A model generated the notes under the pieces. That model was not told the origin of the DNA and did no database searches. It saw nothing but the letters and a program-made list of their open reading frames with translations. 64,000 nucleotides of DNA from Spinacia oleracea. Its lineage: Eukaryota > Streptophyta > Magnoliopsida > Caryophyllales > Amaranthaceae. Position 1 is the first letter of the stretch; the number at the start of each line of letters is the position of its first letter. The stretch spans positions 61,627,042 through 61,691,041 of the forward strand of contig NC_079492.1 in NCBI RefSeq assembly GCF_020520425.1. The letters run 5' to 3'. A program made the position numbers and the translations under genes. Positions 1 to 10,577 of this stretch are shown one piece after another.

Positions 1-19
1 ACGCAGCCCATGCGCTGCG

Positions 20-350
20 TCACATCGCTGCAGCTCACCATCGCAAGGCATCAATCGAACACGCGAGCTGGTGCTCGCTGCGCGCGCCAGCGCTCGATGC
101 ATGCGAGCCATCGCTCGCTGCGCGCCCCAGCGCTCAATTCATGCGAGCCATCGCTCGCTGCGCTCGCTTGCCAGCGCTCGATCCATGCGAGCCATCGCTC
201 GCTGTGCGCTTGACTTTCTCGCACGCGAGCTTGCGCTCATCGCACGAGGCAGTGGCATGCGAGCTGGCGCTCGCTGCACACGAGCGATCGGTGCTGGGCG
301 TAGCGCTCGTGGCACGCGAGCTTGCGCTCGCGGCGCGCGAGGCTCCGCAC
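20..350. repeat. GC-rich degenerate tandem repeat, about 40-bp unit
   Basis: A motif of the form GCGAGCCATCGCTCGCTGCG recurs at about 108, 147 and 188, separated by short variants of CCAGCGCTCGAT. Weaker copies with GCGAGCTTGCGCTC and GCGAGCTGGCGCTC follow to about 350. The copies differ in spacing, so the array is old or evolves by slippage. The words are themselves near-palindromic (GAGCGATGGCTCGC types). All six-frame open frames here are alanine/arginine-rich and I do not regard them as genes. Confidence 0.75.
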
Positions 351-1125
351 TCTTGCGCGAGGCAGTGCGCGCGTTGGCGCAGCTCGCTTGCTTTCGCCCT
401 TGCCCATGCGCCCATTGCACACAGCCCACGACACAAGGCAGGGCTGCTGCCTTGTGCTCGTGCACCATGCCCTTGCTCGCTGCATTCGTACCGCATGGGC
501 GACGAGCTCCCTTGGTCGTCGTCGCATGCCCGCACTATACAACACCCCTTAAGGGTAACACGTAGCGTCCATTGCTTTGTGCGTGCAAGTTATATGAGCG
601 AATCGCATAAAAATTTAAAATTTATATTCAAAATTAATGACAAATTAATAAATAATATTAATTTCATAATTTTGGGGCGAAAAATCGAAAATTTATTATT
701 TAATTAATTTCCGATTAACATGGATTCAAGTCTAGGTCATAAAAATTTAAAATTTAACATAAATTTACAATTTTTATGGTGGTTTTTAATCATAGGTATC
801 TAATTAAATTATAACTAATTATGAAAATCAAATTAATTCTAAATTATTCCAATTTTCAACAAATTAATCATAATTACACATTAGATTGCATAATTAACAA
901 GGCTAGGCATTCAAACTTGTTAAACATATACAGTAGGTCAATCAAAAATTCAAGATTTATCAACAAGAATCGCAAATATTTAATTTAACATCTTAAATTT
1001 ACGAAATTTTGCATTCGAAAAACTAAAACCTCCGAATAGTCATAGTTAGGGTTCGAATTTGAGAATTCTGGGTTCGGCCGAAATTTAACCATGTTTATGC
1101 AATTTAGATTATGAAAATAATAAGA

Positions 1126-1139
1126 GGCTCGTGATACCA
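1126..1139 (-). other. primer-binding site, initiator tRNA-Met type
   Basis: On the minus strand the bases immediately inside the LTR read G then TGGTATCACGAGCC. Most plant Copia elements use a site beginning TGGTATCA that pairs with the 3' end of initiator tRNA-Met, so the first eight bases match exactly; the following CGAGCC looks like the usual GAGC with an extra C. Its position one base from the LTR end fixes the orientation of the element as minus. Confidence 0.75.
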
Positions 1140-1140
1140 C

Positions 1141-2500
1141 TGTTAGGTTATGATACATATGACAATTCATAAATCATGCGGAAAAACCATAAAGCCAGGA
1201 AAGCATATTATTTTCACATAATCATTTAGCATAGAATAGATGCATACATGTTGTAGCGTGCCTTCCCTAGCTGCGCCCGAACCGAACAAGAACAAGTCTT
1301 TAGGACTCCAAATGTCGTCCCTCCGTAGATAGTCCACCGTACGTCCGGATCCGCCTCAAGTTAGACCAACTAGAATCGCCCTTAAGGTGCTTAGGAATTT
1401 CGGCTAGTGTTTGCAAGTGTATGGCTGATTTTTATTTCAAAAACTTACCCTTTGAATACTTCAATCGTACCCATAAATTGTGACCCTAGGCACTTATTTA
1501 TAGGAGTATGGAAAAGGAATTGTAATCCTACTAGGATGTGGATTTGCTAATTAGAACTTTATTAGGACTCTAAATAACAAAGATTATCTAATAGGATTAG
1601 GATTTTAATCTTTGCACAAATCCTAATAGGATTAGGATTTCCCGCATACGCATCGTACAAGCCGTGCACCCGCGCAGGCCTTGCGGCCCACGACAGGCGC
1701 ACAGCCCATGTGCGGTGCTGCGCGCGCGCGCCCTTGGCTGGGCCTGGCCTTGCGCTGGGCCTGGTCGAGGCGTGCGTTGCTGCGTGCGGCTCGTTGGGCG
1801 ATGGCCTGGCTTCGTGCTGGGCCTTCGTCTAGCGGGCCTCGTCCGATGCTAATTCGTACGATACGCTTCCGATTAAATTCCCGATTCCGGAATTCATTTC
1901 CGATACGAACAATATTTAATATTTCCGATTCCGGAATTAATTTCCGCTTCGAACAAATATTTAATATTTCCGTTTCCGGAATTATTTTCCGATTCCGATA
2001 ATATTTCCGATTCTGACAATATTTCCGTTTCCGGCAATATTTCCGATTCCGACAATATTTCCATTTCCGATAATATTTTCCGATACGTACCATGTTTCCG
2101 TTTCCGGCAACATCTACGATTTGGATAATATTTATATTTCCGATATGATCCATATTTCCGTTTCCGGCAATATCATCGTTTCCGGAGTATTCATTTCTTG
2201 CTTGTGACGATCTCAGCTCCCACTGAAACCAAGATCCGTCGATTCTGAATATCCATAGATAGAGTATTTAATGCCATTAAATACTTGATCCGTTTACGTA
2301 CTATTTGTGTGACCCTACGGGTTCAGTCAAGAGTAAGCTGTGGATTAATATCATTAATTCCACTTGAACTGAAGCGGCCTCTAGCTAGGCATTCAGCTCA
2401 CTTGATCTCACTGAATTATTAACTTGTTAATTAATACTGAACCGCACTTATTAGACTTAACATAGAATGCATACTTGGACCAAGGGTATTATTTCCTTCA
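1141..2500 (-). mobile_element. LTR (1360 bp) of a Copia-like element, minus strand
   Basis: The plus strand begins TGTTAGGTTATG and ends TTATTTCCTTCA, so in element sense the LTR starts TGAAGGAAATAA and ends CCTAACA, the standard TG...CA. The right end abuts the gag of a gypsy element in mid-gene, with bases 2501-2505 (ATCTT) as the expected 5-bp target duplication; its partner is outside the window. The LTR contains a GC-rich island at 1640-1860 and a degenerate TTTCCG-rich array at 1865-2190. Copia affiliation rests on the Met-type primer site and the TGAAGG start shared with the complete Copia element at 38909, not on any protein. Confidence 0.75.
1865..2190. repeat. degenerate TTTCCGATTCCG-type array inside the LTR
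   Basis: Short words such as TTTCCGATTCCG, AATATTTCCG and TTTCCGTTTCCGG recur about every 15-30 bases throughout this stretch, often flanked by AATATT. The array lies in the part of the LTR near its 5' end in element sense (minus). It explains the long arginine/lysine-rich minus-strand open frame here, which I do not consider a gene. Confidence 0.8.
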
Positions 2501-3080
2501 ATCTTCACCTTAAGTACCAGGACAGGTTGTCCACCCAAAGATTTACTTCCTATCAGGACATGGTTGATATTGCAGCTAATGTAGAACGAGTGGTACTGCT
2601 TCGGGAAGCAAGGAATGTTGGGTATAAAAGGAGAAATGATAACCAAGGTCAAGGAGGAGCAAAGAAGCCTAACCAGAGTTATCAGGGAAATCAAAGGAGG
2701 AATGATGGTAATCAAGGAAATAATAGGGAAGAAGGATTCCAAGGAAGGAACAATCGGTCGCAAGGATGTGCCAAATGTGGAAAAAGGAGTCATGTTGAGA
2801 GTGAATGTCGTGTTGGCACAAATGCTTTCTATCGATGTGGAAGCCATGATCATTACGTCAGAGATTGCCCAAATCAAGTGACGTCAACCATGAGAGGACC
2901 AGTTCCAACTAACAATGATTGTGGTCGGAACAACAACAACGCAGGAGGTTCGAACCGCAATCCACCACGACCACCAACTGGAAGAGTTTTTGTGATGAGG
3001 CAAGATGAAGCAGATGAGGATGATAATGTTATCACGGGTACCTTTTCTATCCACTCTTCACCTTCCCAGGTTCTTTTTGA
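2501..3080 (+). pseudogene. chromovirus gag, N-terminally truncated, two zinc knuckles
   Basis: The reading frame enters from the insertion point at 2500 with the gag core region (motif DRLSTQRF, then VERVV) and runs through a glycine/asparagine/arginine-rich linker. A CX2CX4HX4C knuckle follows (CAKCGKRSHVESEC, about 2767-2808). A second knuckle has lost its first cysteine to phenylalanine (FYRCGSHDHYVRDC). The N-terminal half of gag is missing because the minus-strand LTR element landed here. Gag packages element RNA; this copy cannot make a complete protein. Confidence 0.85.
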
Positions 3081-3646
3081 TTCGGTGCTTCACATTCCTT
3101 TATTTCTCCATTGTTTGCTAAATGTTTAAATTTGAAACCATGTTGTGACTTTCATGCTATGAGTGTTGCCCTTCCTAGCAGAGAAATTGTGAAATGTAGA
3201 ACCATGTATAAGGATTTTCCTATTGTAATAGAGGAAGTTTAGTTTCTAACAGACTTAATAGCTTTTGACCTATCTGAATTTGATGTAATCTTGGGAATGA
3301 ATTGGTTGACTAAGTATGAAGCTAACCTTAATTGTTCGAGGCAAAGTGTGACCCTTAAAACACCAAATGGAGATAGAGTTTCATTCCATAAGTTAGTAAG
3401 AAAACCAATGATTCAAGTCGTCCATGCTTTAAGAGCGCGTAAAATTATTGAGAGTGGTTTATCTGGTTATCTGTGTAGTGTTGTTGACTTAAACACCTCT
3501 GGATCTTCCATTACCGACATACCTATTGTTTGTGAATACCCACACGTTTTTCCAGACGAAATACCTAGTATGCCCCCACCAAGAGAATTAGATTTCAGTA
3601 TTGAATTAATCCCCGGATCCACCCCTATTTCTATGGCACCATATAG
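3000..3646 (+). pseudogene. chromovirus protease and start of reverse transcriptase, frameshifted
   Basis: The aspartic-protease entry motif begins VITGTFSIHSSPSQVLFDS, but one base is missing right after the Asp-Ser codons near 3085, throwing the active-site loop out of frame. The protease tail resumes in another frame with an in-frame TAG at 3240-3242, then LGMNWL at about 3291-3310. The reverse transcriptase leader follows (EYPHVFPDEIPSMPPPRELDF) and stops at the CACTA insertion after 3646. The coding sequence resumes at 20611. Confidence 0.85.
3644..3646. repeat. 3-bp target duplication TAG, left of CACTA element
   Basis: TAG precedes CACTA at 3647 and recurs after TAGTG at 20608-20610. 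Three-base duplications are the rule for CACTA (En/Spm) elements, and one copy restores the chromovirus reading across the junction. Confidence 0.9.
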
Positions 3647-3674
3647 CACTACCTCAAAATTGGCCAAAAGTATC

Positions 3675-3960
3675 ACAAATAAGAGACCTCTTTTATAAAA
3701 TAAGAGGTTTCTTAATATAAGAAACCTCTTATTTTAGAAAAGAGGTTTATTTGATTGAAATGTAAAAGACCACCCGAAAGAAAAATGGTCTCTTTGTTTT
3801 GCTTTAAATATTCTCCCTTATCTAAGAATCCATTTATCTGTTTAGGAGGTTTCTTTATTCGTGAAAGAAAAAAAATAAAAAAAAACAAATCAAATGAATA
3901 GATAAGAAACCTCGTTTTTTAGGTGGTTTCTTTCTTTAATTTATTTTCTCTATATTTTTT
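3675..3960. repeat. CACTA left subterminal repeats
   Basis: The words AAGAGACCTCTTTT, AAGAGGTTTCTT and AAGAAACCTCTT alternate in direct and inverted orientation within the first 300 bases, forming small hairpins such as the pair around 3700-3735. The same words occur inside the right end. In CACTA elements subterminal repeats bind the accessory TNPA protein that brings the ends together; that role is inferred from the family. Confidence 0.8.
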
Positions 3961-6593
3961 AAAGGAAAAGATAAAAACAAAAAAAACAAAATATTTTGTT
4001 TGCACTTTTAGCAAGATTGATATATCAATTGAACTGCACCTTTGCCGCCTCCATCAAAAAAAAAAAAAACTCCCTCCATCTTCTTCTTCGTTCGTTACGT
4101 TCTTGAATTCGCCATTCTTCCTGCTCCGTTTGCAACCAACGCACCACCGCTCACGCTGCTTCTCTACACTCAACGCACCACCTCTTCTCTTCACTCAACC
4201 TAACTCTGCAACACGGTATTTCTCTTCTTTCTATTTCTCTTGGTTGATAATTGAAATTGACATGCCCTAATATTTGTATTTTTTGTGCAGTGTTTTCAAT
4301 TTTATTTTTGTGTAATTGGTTGTTTTTGCTATAAACTATTGTAATTTATAATTTAGAATTATTGAATTTTAGGTATTGAAATTCGATTGATTATTTGGGG
4401 GTAAATTGACGCCATAGCAGAGCCAACGCAATTTGTTTTAGATGGGTTTTGGCTGATTTTTATCTGTTTCTCCTTATTCTAATGTGATGGTTTGAGGATA
4501 TTCTTCTGCTTAATGAATGAGGAACCGTGAATTACTTGAATTATGTGGTTGTTTTTTTCGGGTTCAATTCATGTTATTCAGATTGTTCCTTACATCTCAA
4601 TTTCCTATGCCATATCCTCGGTATTCTGACATGTGTATGGATTCTTTGATATTCATTTAGGATAAAGAAACTTAGAACTTTGGTATAAAATCGCAATGTC
4701 TATTGCTTAGACATATATTTGAGTCTGATATGAGTTTGAGAGTCCAAGTAATGTAGTTTATAACCATCTTGTTGGGTAATGAATGGGATTTGGGAATTTG
4801 GATCAGATGTAATAACCCAATATAATTGCACTCCGATGGATGAAGTTATGTGCCGGCTTGTTTTTGGAGTTTTTCTTTTCAATCAAAGCACATAGGTTGA
4901 AACTTTAGCTGACTAGGTTAATCAGTTGAATCAAATGGTTGATTTTTGTTATTCTTAACCTTTGGCATCGTTAGATACTACATTTACTGGTTTATGATAG
5001 TTTGCAATTGTTTCACTCATTCCTTTGATGCGATGCTGCTATGTGTTGGCAAACACTTGAGCAGGGAAATTTGTAATATTTCAGAAATTCATAGTACTCC
5101 TTTGTCTAATTAGATGGTTCTAATGACATTATTTGTGAATTGTGATAAATGAAGCAATGATGAGTAAATACAAACCTGTAATGACCTGTGGATATGATCG
5201 CAACTCATTTATGAACTTCTAAGGGACTGAGAATTTTTTTCACCGGCTTATTTTTACTTCGTAAATGGTTGCTTTTTTGGGGTACTGTACCACTCTCAAG
5301 TCTCCACTTTTTTTTTGTTGAATAATCTTTTAAGATTCAAGAGATATTTCAAAATTCCATAAGTCGGAACTGATCTTGAGGATGCAGAAAACATTTTCGT
5401 ACTTGATCACCAACAGGAACAGTAGCCTCAGAAAATATTAAGGTGATTTTTGGCTGATTAATCTAACTATAATTTGGTCATGGGATTTGGCTGATTTTTT
5501 TCTCTTTCTCGTAATTCTAATGTGATGGTTTGAGGATATTTCTTCTGCTAAATAAAGGTGGAACACAATTTGGCCGAGTTCCTTATTCTTTTTTTCAGAA
5601 ACTAGTGTTGTTGAGAGTTATGAACTTGAGTCATACTTAAGGCTAGGAGAGAGATTTCTCAAACTAGCCTCTGAACCTGGTGTGTTTTCATCTTGCTTTA
5701 ATCCATTCTCAGTATGCTAGACCATGTTTCAAGTTGGTCTGTGTTGTGCTTCTGTGGTAGAAGGATGGGGATGCTGCTAGTGTCTGCAGCAGTGCTGGCT
5801 GCTGCTTTTTACTCTTGTTTTTTGTGAGGCTGGTCTGTTTTCAGTTGTCTTGCCAGAAAATGTTTGGCTCAGTTATCAAGTGAACCGAACAAACAAATTG
5901 ATTTAAGTCTTAGGGCAGTCGAGCCAGCAGATCTGACTACCTCAGTTTCAGTATTTTATCTTAGAAGTCGGATTATTAGATTGGTATATGATTACTGAAC
6001 ATGATAGCTGTGTTGTGCTTCTGTGGTAGAAGGCTTGAGATTGAGCTGCTAGTGTCTGCAGTAGTGTTGTTTACTCTTGTGTGTTGTGGTTAATTTGGCT
6101 TGAGTTGACTTTTTGGGTGTGTTCTTGTTATGAATTGATTGCTGGTTCGTAGTATATTGTTGTTTGGGGTGTGTTTTTGGTTTGTTTTTTTGTTGTTAGT
6201 TTGGGGGTCCTTCGTTGTACATATTGTTCGACTGTTAATATATTTCTTACTTACAAAAAAAAAAAATAGAAAATAAGGTGATACTCATTTGTTTTTGTTA
6301 TTGACAGCTCTTTTGGTTGGATTTGGTTGGATTGCTCATTTACTTTGTTGAGGAGTTGCGTACTTCAATAAGGTAAGAGAAGTATATCTATTCCTTTTGC
6401 TATCTTTTGTTAGTTTAATAGTTGTAAAATTTAAATTTCCTATTTACTTAGTCGTATAATAGAATCACTTCTTGTTTATTGTTTATGCGGTTTTTATATT
6501 GTATTTATCTTGTATGTTTGTATTTTTATATAACATTAAATACGTGTGAAGCGGTAAGGACTTAAAGCATGCATTGACTTACTTTTTTTATCA
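3961..6593 (+). other. CACTA 5' non-coding region, probable promoter, leader exons and introns
   Basis: No convincing coding frame. The stretch 4024-4260 is pyrimidine-rich (CTCCATCTTCTTCTTCG type), as plant 5' leaders often are. A possible donor lies at about 4212, an acceptor (TTGACAG) at about 6307 and a donor (AATAAGGTAAGA) at about 6373, so untranslated exons joined by a roughly 2-kb intron are plausible. Around 5740-6240 the sequence is G/T-rich and repeats words like TGCTAGTGTCTGCAG. I see no gene in the remainder. Confidence 0.45.
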
Positions 6594-6641
6594 TTGGAAT
6601 CTATGTGTATTTTTTTTTATTGCTCTTTAACTTTTGTAGAA

Positions 6642-7223
6642 ATGGATCGAAGTTGGATAAGGACCTCAAAGCCTGGTGACCAAATATACACGGATGGAGT
6701 GAATTTTTTTATTAATTTTGCTGTGAAAAATGGTAGAGGTAGGGAAAAGTTACCTTGTCCTTGTTTTAAGTGCCATAATCTCGTGCACATGAGAGTTGAC
6801 GAAATACTTAATGATTTAAGTAAGTGGGCCTTTGATAAAACATATACCAATTGGATTTTCCATGGAGAAGCCAAGGAAAGAACTTCAATGGGTACTGTTA
6901 TGGGTGGTGCTGGTTCAAGTCATCAAGATCAAACAACTTATGAGGGTGATCGATTTGAAGACATGTTGCGTGTGGTTGAGGATACTTTCATTGAAAATCC
7001 TGAAGCACTTCAGTCGTTGTTAAATGATAATGAAGCGCCCTTGTATCCTGGTTGCACCGAATACACTAAATTGGGGGGTATAATGGATTTATTCAATGTG
7101 AAGGCAAGTTATGGTGTGACTGATGCTGGGTTTAGCTCGTTTCTTTATTTGTTGCAACGCATGTTTCCAGCTAAAAATGTTCTTCCAGGAAGTACTTATG
7201 AGGCGAAAAAGCTATTTCAATGA
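6642..7223 (+). pseudogene. truncated TNP2-type CACTA transposase (N-terminal transposase-associated domain)
   Basis: The ATG at 6642 follows a splice acceptor (TTTTGTAG) and opens MDRSW, the usual start of plant TNP2 proteins. Residues 1-75 or so form the transposase-associated domain, with paired cysteines (CPCFKC) and a closing WIFHGE. Residues about 105-190 match the start of the TNP2 body (LYPGCTEYTKL... STYEAKK). The frame then stops at 7223 where family members continue for several hundred residues, so the whole DDE-type catalytic region is gone. Around 193 residues remain. Confidence 0.82.
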
Positions 7224-7632
7224 ACCTTTTTTGCTCTGAACTATTTCACTAAACTGGTTCTCTGAACCTTTACGAATATCCTCTCTGAAATTTGATCATT
7301 AATTCTATGATCCCTAAACATGTTAAACGGTATGGTTCTTGTTTTTTCAGTTCAGTTCTGTTCAGAACTGAACGAACTGAACGAACTGAACGGTTCTGTT
7401 CAGAACTGAACGGTTCTGTTCAGAACTGATCGGTTCAGTTCAGAACATTGCAGCAGTTTAAAATGCAGTTTTCTGTTTTGATGTGAACACATGAGTTCGA
7501 TTCGACTTTTTAATTTATTTGCCAACATAATTGTTCGTTCCTAATGCTTTATAATAACATTTTTTTTCATTGAAGCTTTAGAATAACTATATAGAGCTTA
7601 AATATGTTACTCACTAGAACACATTATGCAGA
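7224..7632. repeat. junction region with palindromic 20-bp repeats (7348-7446)
   Basis: Between the truncated transposase and the next gene, 7348-7446 contains overlapping copies of GGTTCTGTTCAGAACTGAAC. Each copy contains a perfect inverted repeat (CAGTTCTGAACAGAACTG type), so the stretch can fold into several hairpins. The flanks (7224-7347 and 7447-7632) hold no gene. The array marks the place where the catalytic part of TNP2 was lost. Confidence 0.8.
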
Positions 7633-8951
7633 AAGGATTCGACATACCAGAGGCGCGTAAAAAATGGGTCTTAACTAGAGCTTCCCAGCGATGGAGGGCT
7701 TTCAAGACTAGACTGAGAAATTTTTGGCTGTACAGAAAAAGAAAAAATAAGGAAAAGGTGTTAAGGAAAAAATCGCCATGGAAATATCCATGGATAGATC
7801 AAAATGATTGGAACAAATTCATCAAGACATATACTAATTCTGATTTTGAGGTATCCTTTCACTATATTGGTTTTAATGTTAGTAAACTTGATAATAGTGT
7901 ATGCTAACCATGTAAGGATCATGTGCTAAGGTACTAAGTGCAAAGAATAGAGAAAAGTCACTGAAAAAGACTTCAAGCTATCGAGGAGGCCGGCTAGGAT
8001 ACATTTATTTTGAGGAAGAGATCGTAAGTTGCTATAAATTTGTTTAATCAACTATGAGCTTGAATTTCGAACTAAGCTTTTGCTATGTTGGTTCCTAATG
8101 CCAGATAAAACAACTTCAAAAGAAAGGGGTACATGTGTCAGATTTGCCTCGACATGTAACTTGGCTCAAAGCTCATTCTAAAGAAAAAGATGGTCAACTG
8201 TTCTTTGAGAATCCTGCTGATGAGCTAATCGCTGAAGCAATTGTAAGAATTTTTTTCTCTTTATTTCTACACTATCATCCACCCTATATATTCTGATTAC
8301 TTCTTTCACAGAAGCTACACTAGCAAGTAGCTAATTGATTAGCAGCCATCACTACCTTCTTATTCTGAATTGCTGAATTGAATAGTTATTCCCGGTCTCT
8401 TTTCTAGCTGCTTGTAATTACAGAAATATTTTTCCTTTCATGTTTCTTATTGTCTTTTCTTTCTTTCCTTAATTTTACGGCAAGGATGAATTGGATGCTC
8501 AAGCTCAAAGCGGTGAGATAGTCACCAAAGGTCGGGATGATATCTTAGCAAAAGCAATAAATAAACCCGAGCAAGGTGGACGTGTAAAGGGTGTTGGATC
8601 GGGGGTTTCAAACAAGGTGTACTTTGGATACAACCAACCAACGCCTCACAACCAAATGAGAGATCAAGTCAATTTTTTGATGTCAGAGATGGGAAATATG
8701 AGAAACAATCAAAATTTGTTGATGTCTTACATTATGTCGAGCCCTAATTTCAACCCCGAGGAAATGAGACAATTCATGAAAGTTCATGGTGGTTCAGGTA
8801 TTAATAGCCAAAGATCTGAAAGTGCTGCTCCATTTGGGGGTTTTGTTAACCTGCTACTTAGTGGTTAAGGGTTTGGTGCTCCCCAATTTGGTACTTTCTC
8901 TACCAAAGGTTTAGGTGGTGGCCAATTCGGAGATTTTGGTGGACAATTTGG

Positions 8952-9135
8952 TAATCCAGGTAACCAGCTTAGTGGATTAAATAATCCAGGTAACCAGCTT
9001 AGTGGATTAAATAATCCAGGTGGCCAGCTTAGTGGATTTAATCATCCAGGTGGTCAGCTTAGTGGATTTAATAATCCAGGTGGCCAGCTTAGTGGATTTA
9101 TTAATCCAGGTGGACAGTTTAGTGGATTTAATGGC
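8952..9135 (+). repeat. in-frame 30-bp repeat, decapeptide GGQLSGFNNP, about six copies
   Basis: Six consecutive 30-bp units encode variants of GGQLSGFNNP (early copies read GNQLSGLNNP). The repeat keeps frame with the transposase-24-like exon. Within-array similarity is high, so expansion is recent relative to the gene. A low-complexity glycine/glutamine/asparagine linker is the likely protein-level consequence. Confidence 0.9.
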
Positions 9136-9164
9136 CAAAATGGTGGTTCTCAGTTACCAGTGTC

Positions 9165-9266
9165 GAATCAGCCTACTACAAAAGTACAACATATTGGGAA
9201 TCAGCCTAGTACAGAAGTACAACACGTTGAGAATCAGCCTACTACAGAAGTACAACAGGTTGAGAT
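9165..9266 (+). repeat. in-frame 33-bp repeat, 11-residue unit NQPTTEVQHVE, three copies
   Basis: Directly after the decapeptide block, three 33-bp units encode NQPTTKVQHIG, NQPSTEVQHVE and NQPTTEVQQVE. It lies in the same exon and frame, so this exon has expanded twice with unrelated units. Confidence 0.88.
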
Positions 9267-9456
9267 TTCTCCCTATCGTGTTCCTTGGCCTAAGCAACAC
9301 GTAACTGAAGGGGATCAACAACTAGATCATAATTTTGGTCTTTCCCATGACACAAGTCGTGAGCCTATCAATGGCGATCCAATAAGGCATGAGCTCGGTG
9401 GTGGTGATCCATTAAGGCATGAGCCCATGAGTAGTGTACAACATACTTTTCCTGAG

Positions 9457-10293
9457 GTACGTTATGCTTAATCATTGTGACAGTTTTTAATAACATGCTT
9501 GCATTTATATTTGTAGAAAAATATGGCAAACTGAGTTTATTGGTGCCGCTCTTTATCTTCCTTCCTTCATATACTCAGATTTTCCTTCCGAATGTCTAGA
9601 AGTTCACTATATCACCAGTTTCCGTATTCTATATTTCTACAGAAGTCACCCATTCAGGAGAATTTCCTATAAATTTCGACTACTATAGTTGAAAATCTCT
9701 TTTAGAATAGTACCTTTTACCTTAGCTTGGCTACTTATAAAGAGTTATGTGTGTAAGTGTAGTGCAATATTTTGTTATGTGTTGAGGATATAAGGGGAGA
9801 CTAGCATTTGCAGATAAGGGTACACCAAGTTGCCTGCATTCACTATCACCTACATCGTCTGTTGGATTAACCTGATGTTTATTTTAGTTTCTTTCCATTT
9901 GGTGCTATGGCTTTAGAGCTTTGTCTAGAAATGACATTTTATCCTATCATCTGCACCATTACGTACCATATCCCTGGAAGGTGATAGTGCTAGTACTCCT
10001 GGGACTGAGTAACAACAGTTTCTTTGGAGTCCATTGATGCAATGAATCATAAATGACGCTTTCTTAATAACATTTTCAGTGTTGCATCCTTTGTGATTAA
10101 ATTCTAAGAGCGTTTTGAGTTTTGGTTTAATTTTTCATGGCTGTGAATCTATTATTGTACTCATCACTTTGAAAATTGGCATGTGAGATAATGATATCTC
10201 TATGGTTACAAGGAGAAACCCAGAGGAATTAATTTATTCCAAAGAATGCTTCTGACATAAATGTTCCTCCATTGAGGTATAGTACAGTATAAC
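9457..10293. other. CACTA intronic sequence without recognisable gene
   Basis: After the donor CCTGAG/GTACGT at 9457 no frame is convincing on the plus strand, and nothing shows on the minus strand until the bZIP-like piece that ends at 10294. I see no repeats of note. Confidence 0.5.
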
Positions 10294-10436
10294 CTGAAGA
10301 ACGAACACGTTCTTTTTGGGTGGTTGAGACTGAGTGGTAATGGGTGGTGGAACAATGTTTTCAGGCTTGTTTAGGTTCTGCTGGTAATAAACTTGCCTCA
10401 GCCTCTCTATTTCTCTCTTCATTGCTTCTTGATGAG
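10294..10436 (-). pseudogene. antisense bZIP leucine-zipper exon fragment (bZIP34/61-like)
   Basis: On the minus strand, a frame reads AHQEAMKREIERLRQVYYQQ and then a proline/glutamine-rich tail. The heptad-spaced basic/leucine pattern resembles the end of the zipper in plant bZIP34/61-type transcription factors (family comparison from memory). A plausible acceptor (GGCAG) lies at 10440-10437 and a plausible donor (CAG/GTTATA) just beyond 10294, so it looks like one genomic exon with intron edges. It runs opposite to the CACTA genes and sits in one of their introns. No basic region or other exon is visible. Confidence 0.5.
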
Positions 10437-10577
10437 CTGCCATTCATGCATTGGAGCAATTTTCAGTAACAAAGTTAGGTTTAACTAAACTTGTGGAATG
10501 TTATTGTTTATCTTTAATGTAAAGCTTACCATCTTTGAAGATCTTATCTTGGGCAAGAGCTGCTATTTAGGGGACAT

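Larger units (their letters stand above)
1..1140 (-). mobile_element. internal (leader) part of a minus-strand LTR element, cut by window edge
   Basis: This stretch lies on the internal side of the primer-binding site next to the LTR at 1141-2500, so I read it as the 5' internal region of that minus-strand element. It holds no credible coding frame; the open frames at 70-700 are by-products of GC-rich repeats. From about 570 to 1120 it is very AT-rich and from 1 to 540 it is very GC-rich, an abrupt switch in composition. The rest of the element lies left of the window, so whether it encodes a polyprotein cannot be seen. Confidence 0.6.
7633..9456 (+). pseudogene. CACTA transposase-24 (Ptta/En-Spm) like gene, at least four exons, one in-frame stop
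   Basis: Exons I can place by splice signals: 7633-7850, 7931-8023, 8105-8242 and 8485-9456. Exon 1 gives RWRAFKTRLRNFW... WNKFIKTY, exon 2 LSAKNREK, exon 3 THVTWLKAHSK-like text, and exon 4 opens with a Ptta-type core (KPEQGGRVKGVGSGV). These are hallmarks of the plant transposase Ptta/En/Spm family, which may serve as the DNA-binding partner to TNP2. Exon 4 has a single in-frame TAA at 8866-8868, after which the same frame continues into two repeat blocks. Further exons may lie downstream; the Ulp1-like region could be part of the same transcript. Confidence 0.75.

Noticed and set aside
10..707. Long alanine/arginine-rich open frames on both strands
   Set aside because: They occur in all frames of a GC-rich degenerate repeat and have no recognisable protein features.
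1632..2153. 173-residue minus-strand frame rich in Arg/Lys/Asn
   Set aside because: It follows from the TTTCCG array and GC island of an LTR; no domain or codon structure is seen.
8940..9140. Possible CRISPR-like regular repeat
   Set aside because: Repeats are contiguous 30-bp units without spacers, lie in a coding frame, and the DNA is plant nuclear.
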